Source: Lamprobacter sp964516305 (GTDB taxonomy: Bacteria > Pseudomonadota > Gammaproteobacteria > Chromatiales > Chromatiaceae). From it: a stretch of 40,503 nucleotides of DNA. The notes below the pieces were generated by a model. It searched no databases. It was not told the origin of the DNA and worked only from the letters and a program-made list of their open reading frames with translations. A program made the translations under genes and the position numbers. The DNA lies in assembly GCA_964516305.1 (NCBI GenBank), contig CAZEZH010000014.1:1-40503 (forward strand). Reading direction: 5' to 3'. Positions 16,541 to 25,520 of this stretch are shown here, piece after piece (position 1 is the first letter of the stretch; the number at the start of each line of letters is the position of its first letter).

Positions 16541-17623
16541 TCAGTCCCCCGTCGCTGTCTCTGCTGCTGTGATCGCCCGACTTAGCTCAACGGCCGCGAG
16601 CGCGTAGAGGTTGCTATGGTTGTAGCGAGTAATCGCGTAGAAATTCTCGAGCGTGATCCAATACTCGGGTCCGTCGCGCTCCAGCTCGATCAGCGCGGCA
16701 TGCGCATTCGGATCGAGCGTCTCCACCGGCTTGACCCCGGCTGCTTCAAGCTGCGCAACCGTTGAGCTTGGTACCAGCGGCCGCTTGCCACCGACCTCAA
16801 TCCCGGGCTTGAGCGGGCCTTTCAAGGTCGCGGCTGAGGCGATCGGCTGCCCCCGCAGCCAGCCGTGCTGCGCGAGGTAGGCAGCCACGCTGCCGATCAC
16901 GTCGGCATCGCTCTCCCACAGATCGCGTTGACCATCGCCATCAAAATCGACCGCGTAGGCGCGATAGCTCGACGGGATAAACTGCGGCTTACCGACCGCA
17001 CCGGCATAAGAGCCGCGCACACGAGCCGGGTCCAAGGCCTCCTCGCGCACCAGCAGCAAGAACTCCTCAAGCTCCTTGCGGAAGAAGCTGGAACGCCGCG
17101 GATAGGCAAAACCAAGGGTGCTCAGCGCATCCAGCACGCGATGGCTGCCCAGGGTATTGCCATAGTTGGTTTCGATACCGATGATGGCGGTGATGACCTC
17201 CGCCGGCACGCCGTAGGCCAATTCAGCCTGATTCAGCAGGGCCTGATGCTCAACCAGAAAGCGCTGCCCACCGGCGATGCGCTCAGGCGTCACGAACAGG
17301 GCTCGGTACGCGCCCCAGGGCTTGCCCTCATAGGGTCGGTTCATCGCATCGACGATCGACTGCTGATAGCGCGCCTCGCCCATCAACGCCGCCAGCTCAG
17401 CCTGTTCGAAGCCATGCTCCGCAACCATCTCAGCGACGAAACGGTCACGCTCACTGTGGTAGCTAGGGGGCACGCGATCAGCGACAGGACACCCCCAGGG
17501 GGCGAGCAGCAAAGTCATCAGAATCGCCGTCGAGGCGTTAGTCCGGGCGGCACGCGGGCGAGTCAGCATTCGGCAGGTACTCAGTGGCCATCGAAACGCT
17601 CTTGAGTATATGCCGGAACTCAC
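16541..17623 (-). CDS. mltB: Membrane-bound lytic murein transglycosylase B
   Basis: A 360-residue lytic transglycosylase that cuts peptidoglycan glycan strands with 1,6-anhydro product formation. It has the catalytic Glu in IIGIETNYGNTLG, the SYAGAVGKPQFIPSSYRAYAVDFDGDG motif region and LENFYAITRYNHSNLYA at the end. The GTG at 17623 overlaps the rodA stop (GTGA). An ATG at 17569 would remove 18 residues and put the hydrophobic segment (AILMTLLLAPWGC) closer to the N-terminus. That segment ends in Cys but lacks a standard lipobox, so lipidation is uncertain. Confidence 0.92.
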   Translation of the reverse strand: MSSGIYSRAFRWPLSTCRMLTRPRAARTNASTAILMTLLLAPWGCPVADRVPPSYHSERDRFVAEMVAEHGFEQAELAALMGEARYQQSIVDAMNRPYEGKPWGAYRALFVTPERIAGGQRFLVEHQALLNQAELAYGVPAEVITAIIGIETNYGNTLGSHRVLDALSTLGFAYPRRSSFFRKELEEFLLLVREEALDPARVRGSYAGAVGKPQFIPSSYRAYAVDFDGDGQRDLWESDADVIGSVAAYLAQHGWLRGQPIASAATLKGPLKPGIEVGGKRPLVPSSTVAQLEAAGVKPVETLDPNAHAALIELERDGPEYWITLENFYAITRYNHSNLYALAAVELSRAITAAETATGD

Positions 17624-18762
17624 TCTCTTTGAAGCGGTTTCCGCCTCGTGTGCACAGACATCAAGATGCCGAACCCAAGCATCAGCGTGACCAACGAGGT
17701 ACCACCGTAGCTGATCAGCGGCAAGGGCACCCCAACCACCGGCAGCAGCCCGGTCACCATCCCCATGTTCACAAACAGATAGACGAAGAACACCGTCGTG
17801 ATGGAGCCTGCCAAGAGTCTGCTGTAAGCATCCTGCGCTTGAGCGGCAATGCTAAGGCCACGCAGGATCACTGCCAGGTAGAGCAGCATGAGCACCAGGA
17901 TACCAAATAGGCCTAGCTCCTCACCGATCACCGCAAAGATGAAATCGGTCGAGCGCTCCGGCAAGAATTCGAGTTGCGACTGGGTCCCTTGCAGCCAGCC
18001 TTTGCCATAGAGCCCACCGGAGCCGATCGCAATCTGCGACTGGATGATGTGATAGCCCGCCCCTAAGGGATCGGAGCCCGGGTCGAGAAAGGTCAGCACA
18101 CGCTGGCGCTGGTAGTCATGCATCAACGACCAGAGCACGGGCGCTGCGGCAGCGGCTAGCGCGGCAAAGCCAAGGATCAACCGCCAGCGCAAACCGGATA
18201 AGAACAGCGTCGTCAGCCCGGCACTGCCCACCAACACAGCGGTTCCCAGATCCGGCTGTTTGGCAATCAACACGATCGGCAGCCCAATCAATAGGATCGC
18301 CAGCACGACGTCGAGCAGCCGAGGCGGTAGCGGCCGCAACGAGAGGTACCAAGCCACCATCATCGGCAACGCCAGCTTGAGCATCTCCGATGGCTGAAAC
18401 CTCAGCACGCCCAGGTCCAGCCAACGTTGCGCGCCCTTACTCTGAACGCCAAACAGGAGCACTGCTGCAAGCAGCCCCAAGCCGAGCAGGTAGAGCGGCG
18501 CTGACCACTGGCGCAGCAGAGCCGGTGGCAACTGCGCAACGCCGATCATCAGCAAGAAGGCGACGCCGAGCCTGATCCCCTGCCGTTCGACCTGCTCAAC
18601 AGACTCACCGGTCGCGCTGTAGAGCATCAGCATGCCGAACGCGGACAGCGCCAGCACAAGCAACAGCAACGGAATGTCGATGTGCAGCCTGGTCGCCCAG
18701 CCCCCCTCGAGCGCATCGCGACCGGCATCGATATCGAGCTTGCTGAACTTGGCCAACGACAT
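17620..18762 (-). CDS. rodA: Rod shape-determining protein RodA (SEDS glycosyltransferase)
   Basis: A 380-residue, roughly ten-helix inner-membrane SEDS protein that polymerises peptidoglycan during elongation with PBP2. It has the family signatures LDLGVLRFQPSEMLKLALP, QPDLGTA, DPLGAGYHIIQSQIAIGSGG, STDFIFAVIGEE and VPLPLISYGGTS. I chose the ATG at 18762, eight bases beyond the mrdA stop. Alternatives are ATG 18786 and TTG 18804, which overlap mrdA. Neither has a clear ribosome site, so translational coupling is likely. Immediate adjacency to mrdA fits the RodA-PBP2 complex. Confidence 0.95.
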   Translation of the reverse strand: MSLAKFSKLDIDAGRDALEGGWATRLHIDIPLLLLVLALSAFGMLMLYSATGESVEQVERQGIRLGVAFLLMIGVAQLPPALLRQWSAPLYLLGLGLLAAVLLFGVQSKGAQRWLDLGVLRFQPSEMLKLALPMMVAWYLSLRPLPPRLLDVVLAILLIGLPIVLIAKQPDLGTAVLVGSAGLTTLFLSGLRWRLILGFAALAAAAAPVLWSLMHDYQRQRVLTFLDPGSDPLGAGYHIIQSQIAIGSGGLYGKGWLQGTQSQLEFLPERSTDFIFAVIGEELGLFGILVLMLLYLAVILRGLSIAAQAQDAYSRLLAGSITTVFFVYLFVNMGMVTGLLPVVGVPLPLISYGGTSLVTLMLGFGILMSVHTRRKPLQRE

Positions 18763-18769
18763 AGAGGAT

Positions 18770-20650
18770 TCAGGGCTGAGCGGCATCAACCGCGTTGTCT
18801 GCAACCGTCGGGCGTTGGTCGAGCAGCCAGCTATCCATCACCGCACGTGCAATCGGGGCCGCTGTTGCACCGCCGTGGCCTCCATTCTCCACAATCACAG
18901 CGACGGCGATGCGCGGTGCCTCGATTGGCGCAAAGCCAACGAACAAGGCATGGTCGCGCATGCGCTCGGCGACCTCGGCCTCGTTATAGGTCTCGTTCTG
19001 ACCAACGGTAAAGACCTGCGAGGTGCCCGTCTTGCCCGCGATTCGATAGGCATCGCTGCGGATGCGACGCGCGGTACCGCGCCGCCCCTCAACGACGTTA
19101 GACATCGCATCGATGATGGCCTGCCAGTGCGTTGGATCCTGATCCGGGATCGGCCGCGTCTTGGCCTGGCTCGGCTCCAGCGGAGCGCCAAGGCTGGCCC
19201 GCGTCTCGCTGACCAGCCGCGGCTGGATGAAGGTACCGCCATTCGCAATCGCGGCTGTGGCTGCGGCCAGCTGCAAAGGTGTCGCCAGAAAAGCACCTTG
19301 GCCGATACCCACGATCAGGGTCTCACCAGGAAACCAGGGTTGATTACGCGCGCGCCGCTTCCATTCCGGCGAGGGCAGTAGCCCGCCCAACTCACCGGCG
19401 ATATCGGCCCCAGTCGGGCGACCGAAATTGAACTCGGCCAAGAGATCATCGAGACGATCAATGCCCATGTCGTGCGCAAGCCGATAGAAATAGACGTCGC
19501 AAGACTGGACAATCGCATCCTCCAGCGCCAGGCTGCCATGACCGCCGCGCCGCCAACAGCGATAGCGGTGCGAATGCCCGGGTAACTGATAATAGCCACC
19601 GCAATACTTGCCCTCATGCGCCGTGGTAACACCCGTGGCAAGCCCAGCGAGCGCGATGAAGGGCTTGATGGTCGAGCCGGGCGGATACTGGCCGCGAATA
19701 GCCCGATCGTAGAGCGGCCGATCGATATCATCGCGCAATTCCGCATAGGCCTTGAAGCCGATACCACCGACGAAGGGGTTGGGGTCATAGCTCGGCGAAC
19801 TCACCATTGCCAGCACCCCACCGGTCTCAGGCTCGATAGCGACAATGGAACCGCGATAATCACCGAGCGCAGCTGCGGCATCGCGCTGCAGGTCTAGGTC
19901 GAGGAACAGGTGCAGGTCGCGGCCAGGCACAGGCGTCTTCTGCTCGCGCCGCTCCAGCACCCGCCCGCGCGCATTGACCACCGCCTGCTGGTAACCAACA
20001 TGGCCGTGCAGCAGTCCCTCATGGTACTTCTCGACGCCAACCTTGCCGATATGCGAGCTACCGGCATAGTCCGAGCTATCGATACGCTCGAGTTCCTGCT
20101 CATTGATACGTCCCACATAGCCGACGACATGCGCCGTATGGACGCCCTGTGGGTAATAGCGTGACAACTCGGCGGCAATCTCAACACCAGGAAAGCGATG
20201 GCTCTGAACCGCAAACCGAGCGCGCTCCTCCTGGTTGAGGTCGAGCCTGATCGGCACCCCCTCAAATCGCCGTCGTTGTGGCAACAGCCGCTCGAAGCGC
20301 TCGAGGTCCACCTCCGAGATCGGCACAAGCTCAGACAGGTCAGCAATAGTTGCCTCAAAGTCGTCCACCTTCTCTGGCGCAATGGTCAGCGCATAAGACG
20401 GTACGTTATCCGCTAGCAAGACGCCATTGCGATCGTAGATCAGCCCGCGCGTCGGCGGCATTGGCTGGACCTTGATGCGATTGTCATCGGAGAGTGTCGT
20501 GAAGTGCTCATGCCGCACGACCTGCAGCTGGAACAACCGCATCCCAATCAGCGCTAGGCTGAGCACCACAAGGGCCGCTAGCAAAAACGCGCGCGTGCGC
20601 AGCAGACGCTTCTCCCCGCGGCGATCCCCAAATTGGTCTTCCGACATCAT
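18770..20650 (-). CDS. mrdA: Penicillin-binding protein 2 (elongasome transpeptidase)
   Basis: A 626-residue class B PBP that cross-links peptidoglycan during cell elongation. One N-terminal transmembrane helix (about 22-42) is followed by the dimerisation domain (PTRGLIYDRNGVLLADN) and the transpeptidase domain. The latter has the nucleophile motif STIK (YPPGSTIKPF), SCD (VQSCDVYFYRLA) in place of SxN, and KTG (IAGKTGTSQVF). I chose the ATG at 20650; a GTG at 20665 would add five residues. It follows mreD by about 30 bases and is read with rodA. Confidence 0.95.
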   Translation of the reverse strand: MMSEDQFGDRRGEKRLLRTRAFLLAALVVLSLALIGMRLFQLQVVRHEHFTTLSDDNRIKVQPMPPTRGLIYDRNGVLLADNVPSYALTIAPEKVDDFEATIADLSELVPISEVDLERFERLLPQRRRFEGVPIRLDLNQEERARFAVQSHRFPGVEIAAELSRYYPQGVHTAHVVGYVGRINEQELERIDSSDYAGSSHIGKVGVEKYHEGLLHGHVGYQQAVVNARGRVLERREQKTPVPGRDLHLFLDLDLQRDAAAALGDYRGSIVAIEPETGGVLAMVSSPSYDPNPFVGGIGFKAYAELRDDIDRPLYDRAIRGQYPPGSTIKPFIALAGLATGVTTAHEGKYCGGYYQLPGHSHRYRCWRRGGHGSLALEDAIVQSCDVYFYRLAHDMGIDRLDDLLAEFNFGRPTGADIAGELGGLLPSPEWKRRARNQPWFPGETLIVGIGQGAFLATPLQLAAATAAIANGGTFIQPRLVSETRASLGAPLEPSQAKTRPIPDQDPTHWQAIIDAMSNVVEGRRGTARRIRSDAYRIAGKTGTSQVFTVGQNETYNEAEVAERMRDHALFVGFAPIEAPRIAVAVIVENGGHGGATAAPIARAVMDSWLLDQRPTVADNAVDAAQP

Positions 20651-20681
20651 CTCGGTTCTTTGCACGCTTACTCGCCGAGTC

Positions 20682-21167
20682 TCAGCTCAAGGGCGCCGAT
20701 AGCCGAAGCCGATCGAGCAGGAGGCTGAGCCATGGCCACAACAGCAGACCGACCAAGGTCGGCAGCCAATAGTCCAGGGTCGGCGTCGGCTGACCCGTGG
20801 CGCCCAAGACCCAAAGCGAGAGCAGCCGCTCGATCAACAGCAGCAGCCAAACCGCGACTGCTTGTTGCCAGAGGGGGAAGGCACGGATACGCCGATGCAG
20901 CTCACCGGCCAGATAGGCAATCACCGAAAGCGACAAGGCATTCTCACCGAGTAACGCGCCGGACACCAGATCCTGTGCGATTCCGACCGTAAATCCCGAA
21001 AACACCCCAAACGCTGTCGGACGCACCAGGCACCAGTAAATCAGAACGAGCGTCACCCACTGAGGCCGGTAATCGTTGGCCCAGCTCGGCATCGGTACGA
21101 CGCTGAGCGTGAGTGCCGCAAACAGCGTCGAAACGGCGAACAGCCCACCCCGTGACCAGCCACTCAT
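20682..21167 (-). CDS. mreD: Rod shape-determining protein MreD
   Basis: A 161-residue integral membrane protein with about five hydrophobic helices and the family motifs YRPQWVTLVLIYWCL and GLLVGIAQD-like FTVGIAQDLVSGALLG. It bridges MreC and the elongation machinery in the inner membrane. The ATG overlaps the mreC stop (ATGA at 21164-21167), indicating coupling. Confidence 0.93.
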   Translation of the reverse strand: MSGWSRGGLFAVSTLFAALTLSVVPMPSWANDYRPQWVTLVLIYWCLVRPTAFGVFSGFTVGIAQDLVSGALLGENALSLSVIAYLAGELHRRIRAFPLWQQAVAVWLLLLIERLLSLWVLGATGQPTPTLDYWLPTLVGLLLWPWLSLLLDRLRLSAPLS

Positions 21168-22075
21168 GAACGGCTATCCGCTGGCTCCACCACATCGGCA
21201 GCATCATCGGGCGGCCACCCACTGCGGCCGAATACCTGTGCTGGCACGCCCGGCCTCGCCTCCGAGTCCAGGGTCCAGACCAGCAGCACCTCATGGCTCC
21301 GATCCAACCTCGCGGTTGGCACCGCGCGAACGGTTGCGAAGGAGCTGTTGGGATCATCAGCCACCTCGACAATCTGCGCGACGGGATAGCCGGCAGGAAA
21401 GACGCGCCCCATCCCCGATGTCACCAGCAGATCGCCGACTCGGACGTCGGCATTCTTCGGCAGATGCGGCAGCTGCAACTGATTGACCCGGCCGGTCCCC
21501 GTCGCAATGGTGCGCAACCCATTGCGATTGACCTGCACCGGCAACGCATGGTCTGCATCGGTGATCAGCAACACCGTTGCCGTGAGCGGATTCGCCACCA
21601 CCACTTGTCCCATGACCGCATTGGCATCCAAAACCGGCTGGCCCACATAGACGCCTGAGACGGTGCCCTTGTCGACCAACACCTGCTGCCGATAGGGGTC
21701 GAGCTCGACCTGCAGCAACTCCGCGACCAGCACGCGGTCGCTAACCTTGAATGAGGAGCCGAGCAGATCGCGCAGCCGGCTGTTTTCGGCCTGCAGCGCC
21801 AGAAACCGCTGCATCTGGCCACGGAGTTGTAGGTTTTCGCTCTCCAGTAGGCTATTGCGCTCGCGCAGATCCGCCTCGCTGGCGAATTGAGACTCGAGAT
21901 CGCGTGCAAGCCGACTGGGCTGCGCGGCAAGCCATTGGATCGGGTAGACAACCACGGTCAGGGTCGAGCGCACCCAGCCGAGGTAGTGTTCTTGCGCGTC
22001 GACGACCATCAGAGAGAACGCAAGCAGCACCGCAATCAATAACCGCCACAGCGGTGAGGGGCCATGATGAAACAT
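21164..22075 (-). CDS. mreC: Rod shape-determining protein MreC
   Basis: A 303-residue bitopic protein: N-terminal transmembrane helix (WRLLIAVLLAFSLMVVDA), a periplasmic coiled coil (LRERNSLLESENLQL), then two beta domains with DPYRQQVLVDKGTVSGVYVGQPV and ADVRVGDLLVTSGMG. It scaffolds the elongasome and activates PBP2. I chose the ATG at 22075 (MFHHGPSPLW), which aligns with the start of E. coli MreC. A TTG at 22117 would add 14 residues. It lies 58 bases after mreB. Confidence 0.94.
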   Translation of the reverse strand: MFHHGPSPLWRLLIAVLLAFSLMVVDAQEHYLGWVRSTLTVVVYPIQWLAAQPSRLARDLESQFASEADLRERNSLLESENLQLRGQMQRFLALQAENSRLRDLLGSSFKVSDRVLVAELLQVELDPYRQQVLVDKGTVSGVYVGQPVLDANAVMGQVVVANPLTATVLLITDADHALPVQVNRNGLRTIATGTGRVNQLQLPHLPKNADVRVGDLLVTSGMGRVFPAGYPVAQIVEVADDPNSSFATVRAVPTARLDRSHEVLLVWTLDSEARPGVPAQVFGRSGWPPDDAADVVEPADSRS

Positions 22076-22133
22076 CGCGTTGATGGTAAAGACCCCCCGC
22101 GTTGACTCAACGCTCAACGACCATAGAACGAGA

Positions 22134-23180
22134 TCACTCGACGGAGAATAGCCCCAGTCCCCGCTGATCGATCATCTCCAGCGCCTTGCCGCCTCCGCGC
22201 GCGACGCAGGTCAGCGGGTCCTCGGCCACCACCACCGGCAGCCCGGTCTCCTCGGCAACCAGCCGATCGAGATCGCGTAGCAGGGCGCCACCGCCGGTCA
22301 GGACAATGCCACGCTCGGCGACATCCGCACCCAGCTCGGGCGGGGTTTGCTCGAGCGCGTTCTTCACCGCGCTGACGATACTATGTAGCGGTTCCTGTAA
22401 GGCCTCCAGGATCTCATTGCTATTCAAGGTAAAGCTGCGTGGCATCCCTTCGGCCAGATTGCGGCCTCGCACCTCAATCTCGAGTACCTCTTCACCCGGG
22501 AAGGCCGTGCCGATCTCATGCTTGATGCGCTCCGCCGTGGCCTCGCCGATAAAGGTGCCATAGTTGCGCCGTACATAGTTGATGATGCTGTCATCGAAGG
22601 TATCGCCACCGATCCGCGCCGAGTTCGAGAAGACGATCCCGTTCAGCGAGATCACCGCAACCTCCGAAGTGCCGCCGCCGATATCCAGCACCATCGAGCC
22701 CTGCGGCTCATCCACCGGCAGCCCAGCACCGATCGCAGCCGCCATAGGCTCTTCGATCAGATAGACCTCGCGCGCGCCAGCACCAAAGGCCGATTCCTTA
22801 ATCGCGCGTCGCTCGACCTGGGTCGAGCCACAGGGCACGCAGACCAGCACGCGCGGACTGGGTCGGATCAACCGAGATTCGTGCACCTTATGGATAAAGT
22901 ACTGCAGCATCTTCTCAGTGACGGTGAAGTCGGCGATGACTCCGTCTTTGAGCGGCCGGATTGCGACGATATTTTGGGGCGTCCGTCCCCGCATCTGCTT
23001 GGCCTCTTCGCCGACGGCGGCAACCGACTTACGGCCCCCGTCCTGGTCTTGGTGAATCGCCACCACAGACGGCTCATCGAGCACGATGCCCTGCCCACGG
23101 GTATAGATCAGCGTGTTAGCAGTTCCGAGGTCGATCGATAGATCGTTCGAGAACAGCCCTCGGATACGTCTCAGGAACAT
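22134..23180 (-). CDS. mreB: Actin-like cell shape protein MreB
   Basis: A 348-residue bacterial actin that forms membrane-associated filaments directing rod-shaped growth. It has the DLGTANTLIY phosphate-1 motif, MVLDIGGGTSEVAVIS phosphate-2 motif, and the adenosine motif VLTGGGALLRDLD. Length and ends match E. coli MreB. It is the first gene of the minus-strand cell-wall block (mreBCD-mrdA-rodA-mltB-rlpA-dacA-dat-ybeD-lipB), all with short gaps or overlaps, so the block may be transcribed as one or a few long operons. Confidence 0.97.
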   Translation of the reverse strand: MFLRRIRGLFSNDLSIDLGTANTLIYTRGQGIVLDEPSVVAIHQDQDGGRKSVAAVGEEAKQMRGRTPQNIVAIRPLKDGVIADFTVTEKMLQYFIHKVHESRLIRPSPRVLVCVPCGSTQVERRAIKESAFGAGAREVYLIEEPMAAAIGAGLPVDEPQGSMVLDIGGGTSEVAVISLNGIVFSNSARIGGDTFDDSIINYVRRNYGTFIGEATAERIKHEIGTAFPGEEVLEIEVRGRNLAEGMPRSFTLNSNEILEALQEPLHSIVSAVKNALEQTPPELGADVAERGIVLTGGGALLRDLDRLVAEETGLPVVVAEDPLTCVARGGGKALEMIDQRGLGLFSVE

Positions 23181-23673
23181 CGGTAGATCACTCCAGCGTT
23201 GTCAGCCGCATCGCGCCAGACGACGGCACGGGGAACTGAGGCGCCGCTGCACGGGCGGCGCCAGATCGTTGCGTATAGGCCGATAAAGGGAAATCTCGGC
23301 GGCGGCATTGCGCTGATCGAATTCGAAGAACGGTCCCTGCACGCGCCGCGCCCGTTAGCTTGGGCAACGCTGGTGGCACAGGCCAGTCGCGGCAGCGCAT
23401 ATCTTCGGTTGGACAAGTTCGCTTCTGATCGAAGATTTCCACACATGAAATCTCCTCTAATCTAGCAACCGAGCTTTCGTCGAGCAAGCAGATCATCGGT
23501 CGCCGGGCTCAGCAACGTCTGGGCAGCAACCTCCTCTCTGCGGGCGTAGATACGTCCGGCTGGATCAAGCCGGCTAGGGCGCGCCCGTCTACGCGCGCCC
23601 GGCCGCTTGTGGTAATTTGACCCTGAACGCTGAATCCAAAACCCACCAGACCCCAAACCGGCAAGCTCTCACC
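23181..23673. other. Divergent intergenic region between mreB and gatC
   Basis: A 493-base gap with no convincing gene. It must carry the promoters for the mreB block (left) and gatCA (right). It holds a perfect 8-bp inverted repeat (23240-23247 and 23255-23262), about 60 bases before the mreB start and able to form a hairpin in the mreB leader. A GC-rich stretch with two CGCGCCCG copies lies at about 23580-23605. No clear sigma-70 boxes were fixed. Confidence 0.4.
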
Positions 23674-23961
23674 ATGGCCCTCGACACCAGCGACGTCGCC
23701 AAGATCGCTCACCTCGCCAGACTCGCCGTCACTGACGGCGAACTCGAGCACTTCAGCACCGAACTCAGCAGCATCCTCGACCTGGTCGAGCAGATGAGCG
23801 CCATCGATACCGACGGCGTCGAGCCGATGGCGCATCCGCTGCACATGGCGCAGCGGCTGCGCTCGGACCAGGTCACCGAAGCGAACAACCGCGACCCATT
23901 CCAAGAGCTTGCCCCGCAGACCGAGGACGGGCTCTATCTGGTACCGAAGGTGGTCGAGTGA
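23674..23961 (+). CDS. gatC: Asp/Glu-tRNA amidotransferase subunit C
   Basis: A 95-residue GatC, the small belt subunit that joins GatA to GatB in the enzyme converting Glu-tRNA(Gln) or Asp-tRNA(Asn) to the amide form. The family pattern is clear: VAKIAHLARLAVTD near the start, LSSILDLVEQM in the middle and DGLYLVPKVVE at the C-terminus. The ATG at 23674 fits the family; the frame extends upstream only to a TTG. The stop overlaps the first possible gatA start (GTGA). Confidence 0.95.
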   Translation: MALDTSDVAKIAHLARLAVTDGELEHFSTELSSILDLVEQMSAIDTDGVEPMAHPLHMAQRLRSDQVTEANNRDPFQELAPQTEDGLYLVPKVVE

Positions 23962-23966
23962 GCCCC

Positions 23967-25424
23967 ATGCCTGAACAATCCATTCGCGCACTAAGCGCTG
24001 CGCTGCGCGCAAGGGAATTCTCAGCGCTAGAGCTTGCCGAGCAATATCTCTCGCGCATTGAGCAGCTCAACGGCCAGATCAACGCCTACATCACGGTGAC
24101 TGCAGAGCAGGCATTGGCCGCTGCCGAGCGAGCCGACCGACAGCTTGCCGCTGGCACGGCGGGACCACTGACCGGCATCCCGATCGCTCATAAGGACATC
24201 TTCTGCACCACTGGGGTCAAGACCAGCTGCGGCTCGCGCATGCTCGATAACTTCGTCGCGCCCTACGACGCCACCGTGGTCGAGCACCTGCAGATCGCCG
24301 GCACACCGATGCTGGGCAAGACCAACATGGATGAGTTCGCCATGGGCTCCTCAAACGAGACCAGTTTCTACGGGCCGGTGCATAATCCCTGGAACTACGA
24401 GCGCGTTCCAGGCGGCTCCTCAGGTGGTTCGGCAGCGGCGGTCGCCGCTGGGCTCTGCGTCGCAGCCACGGGCACCGACACCGGCGGCTCGATCCGCCAA
24501 CCAGCCGCCTTCTGTGGTGTGACCGGAATCAAACCGACCTATGGCCGTTGCTCGCGCTGGGGCATGATCGCCTTCGCATCGAGTCTCGATCAGGCCGGCG
24601 TGCTGGCCCGCAGCGCCGCTGATGCCGCGCTGGTGCTGCAGGCCATGGCCGGTTTTGACGGGCGCGACTCGACCAGTGCCAATGCGCCAGTGCCGGACTA
24701 CAGCATTCAGCTCGAGGACGAGATCGCCGGGCTGAAGATCGGTCTGCCGAAGGAATACTTCGGCGAGGGGCTCGACCCAGGCGTCGCCGCCTCGATCGAG
24801 ACCGCGATCAAAGAGTACGAGGCCCTTGGCGCCAGCGTTCGCGAGATCAGCCTGCCTAACGCACCGCTGTCGGTGCCGGTCTACTACGTCGTCGCTCCGG
24901 CCGAATGCTCCTCGAACCTCGCCCGCTTCGATGGCGTGCGCTACGGCCATCGCTGCGAGGCACCCCAGGATCTCGAAGACCTCTACAAGCGCAGCCGCGC
25001 CGAAGGCTTCGGCGCCGAGGTCAAACGCCGCATCATGATCGGCACCTATGTGCTCTCGGCCGGCTATTACGACGCCTATTACCTCAAGGCGCAGCAGCTT
25101 CGGCACCTGATCAGCGACGACTTCCGCCGCGCCTTCGAGCAGGTCGACGTCATCATGGGGCCGACCACCCCGAGCACCGCCTTCGCGCTCGGCGCCAAGA
25201 CCGCCGACCCGGTGGCGATGTACCTGAACGACATCTACACCATTGCCACCAACCTCGCCGGTCTGCCTGGTGTGTCGATCCCGGTCGCGCCGGTCGACGG
25301 CATGCCCGTTGGGCTGCAGTTGATTGGAGACATGTTCCAAGAAGGACGGCTGCTCAACATCGCACACCGACTGCAGCGGGCCACCGATTGGCATCGGATG
25401 ACGCCCAGCCAAGCCGGCACATGA
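23967..25424 (+). CDS. gatA: Glutamyl-tRNA(Gln) amidotransferase subunit A
   Basis: A 485-residue amidase that releases ammonia from glutamine for the GatCAB complex. The Ser-cis-Ser-Lys triad is visible: Lys76 (IAHKDIFC), Ser151 (GGSSGGSAAAVAA) and nucleophile Ser175 (DTGGSIRQPA). The ATG at 23967 (MPEQSIRALS) matches the family; a GTG at 23958 would add three residues and overlap gatC. The partner gatB is not next; it lies 3.2 kb downstream beyond a diguanylate cyclase and a decayed region. Confidence 0.96.
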   Translation: MPEQSIRALSAALRAREFSALELAEQYLSRIEQLNGQINAYITVTAEQALAAAERADRQLAAGTAGPLTGIPIAHKDIFCTTGVKTSCGSRMLDNFVAPYDATVVEHLQIAGTPMLGKTNMDEFAMGSSNETSFYGPVHNPWNYERVPGGSSGGSAAAVAAGLCVAATGTDTGGSIRQPAAFCGVTGIKPTYGRCSRWGMIAFASSLDQAGVLARSAADAALVLQAMAGFDGRDSTSANAPVPDYSIQLEDEIAGLKIGLPKEYFGEGLDPGVAASIETAIKEYEALGASVREISLPNAPLSVPVYYVVAPAECSSNLARFDGVRYGHRCEAPQDLEDLYKRSRAEGFGAEVKRRIMIGTYVLSAGYYDAYYLKAQQLRHLISDDFRRAFEQVDVIMGPTTPSTAFALGAKTADPVAMYLNDIYTIATNLAGLPGVSIPVAPVDGMPVGLQLIGDMFQEGRLLNIAHRLQRATDWHRMTPSQAGT

Positions 25425-25520
25425 CCCCACATTTGCGCCCAATCCTTATCCCAAATTCGATTCCAGCGAAGCAAGCGTCGCGGAACCGACGCTGAGAGCC
25501 ATCGACTCGGGATCGAGCAT

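Noticed and set aside
24420..25442. A 340-codon minus-strand frame opposite gatA
   Set aside because: Antisense shadow of a confidently identified gene.
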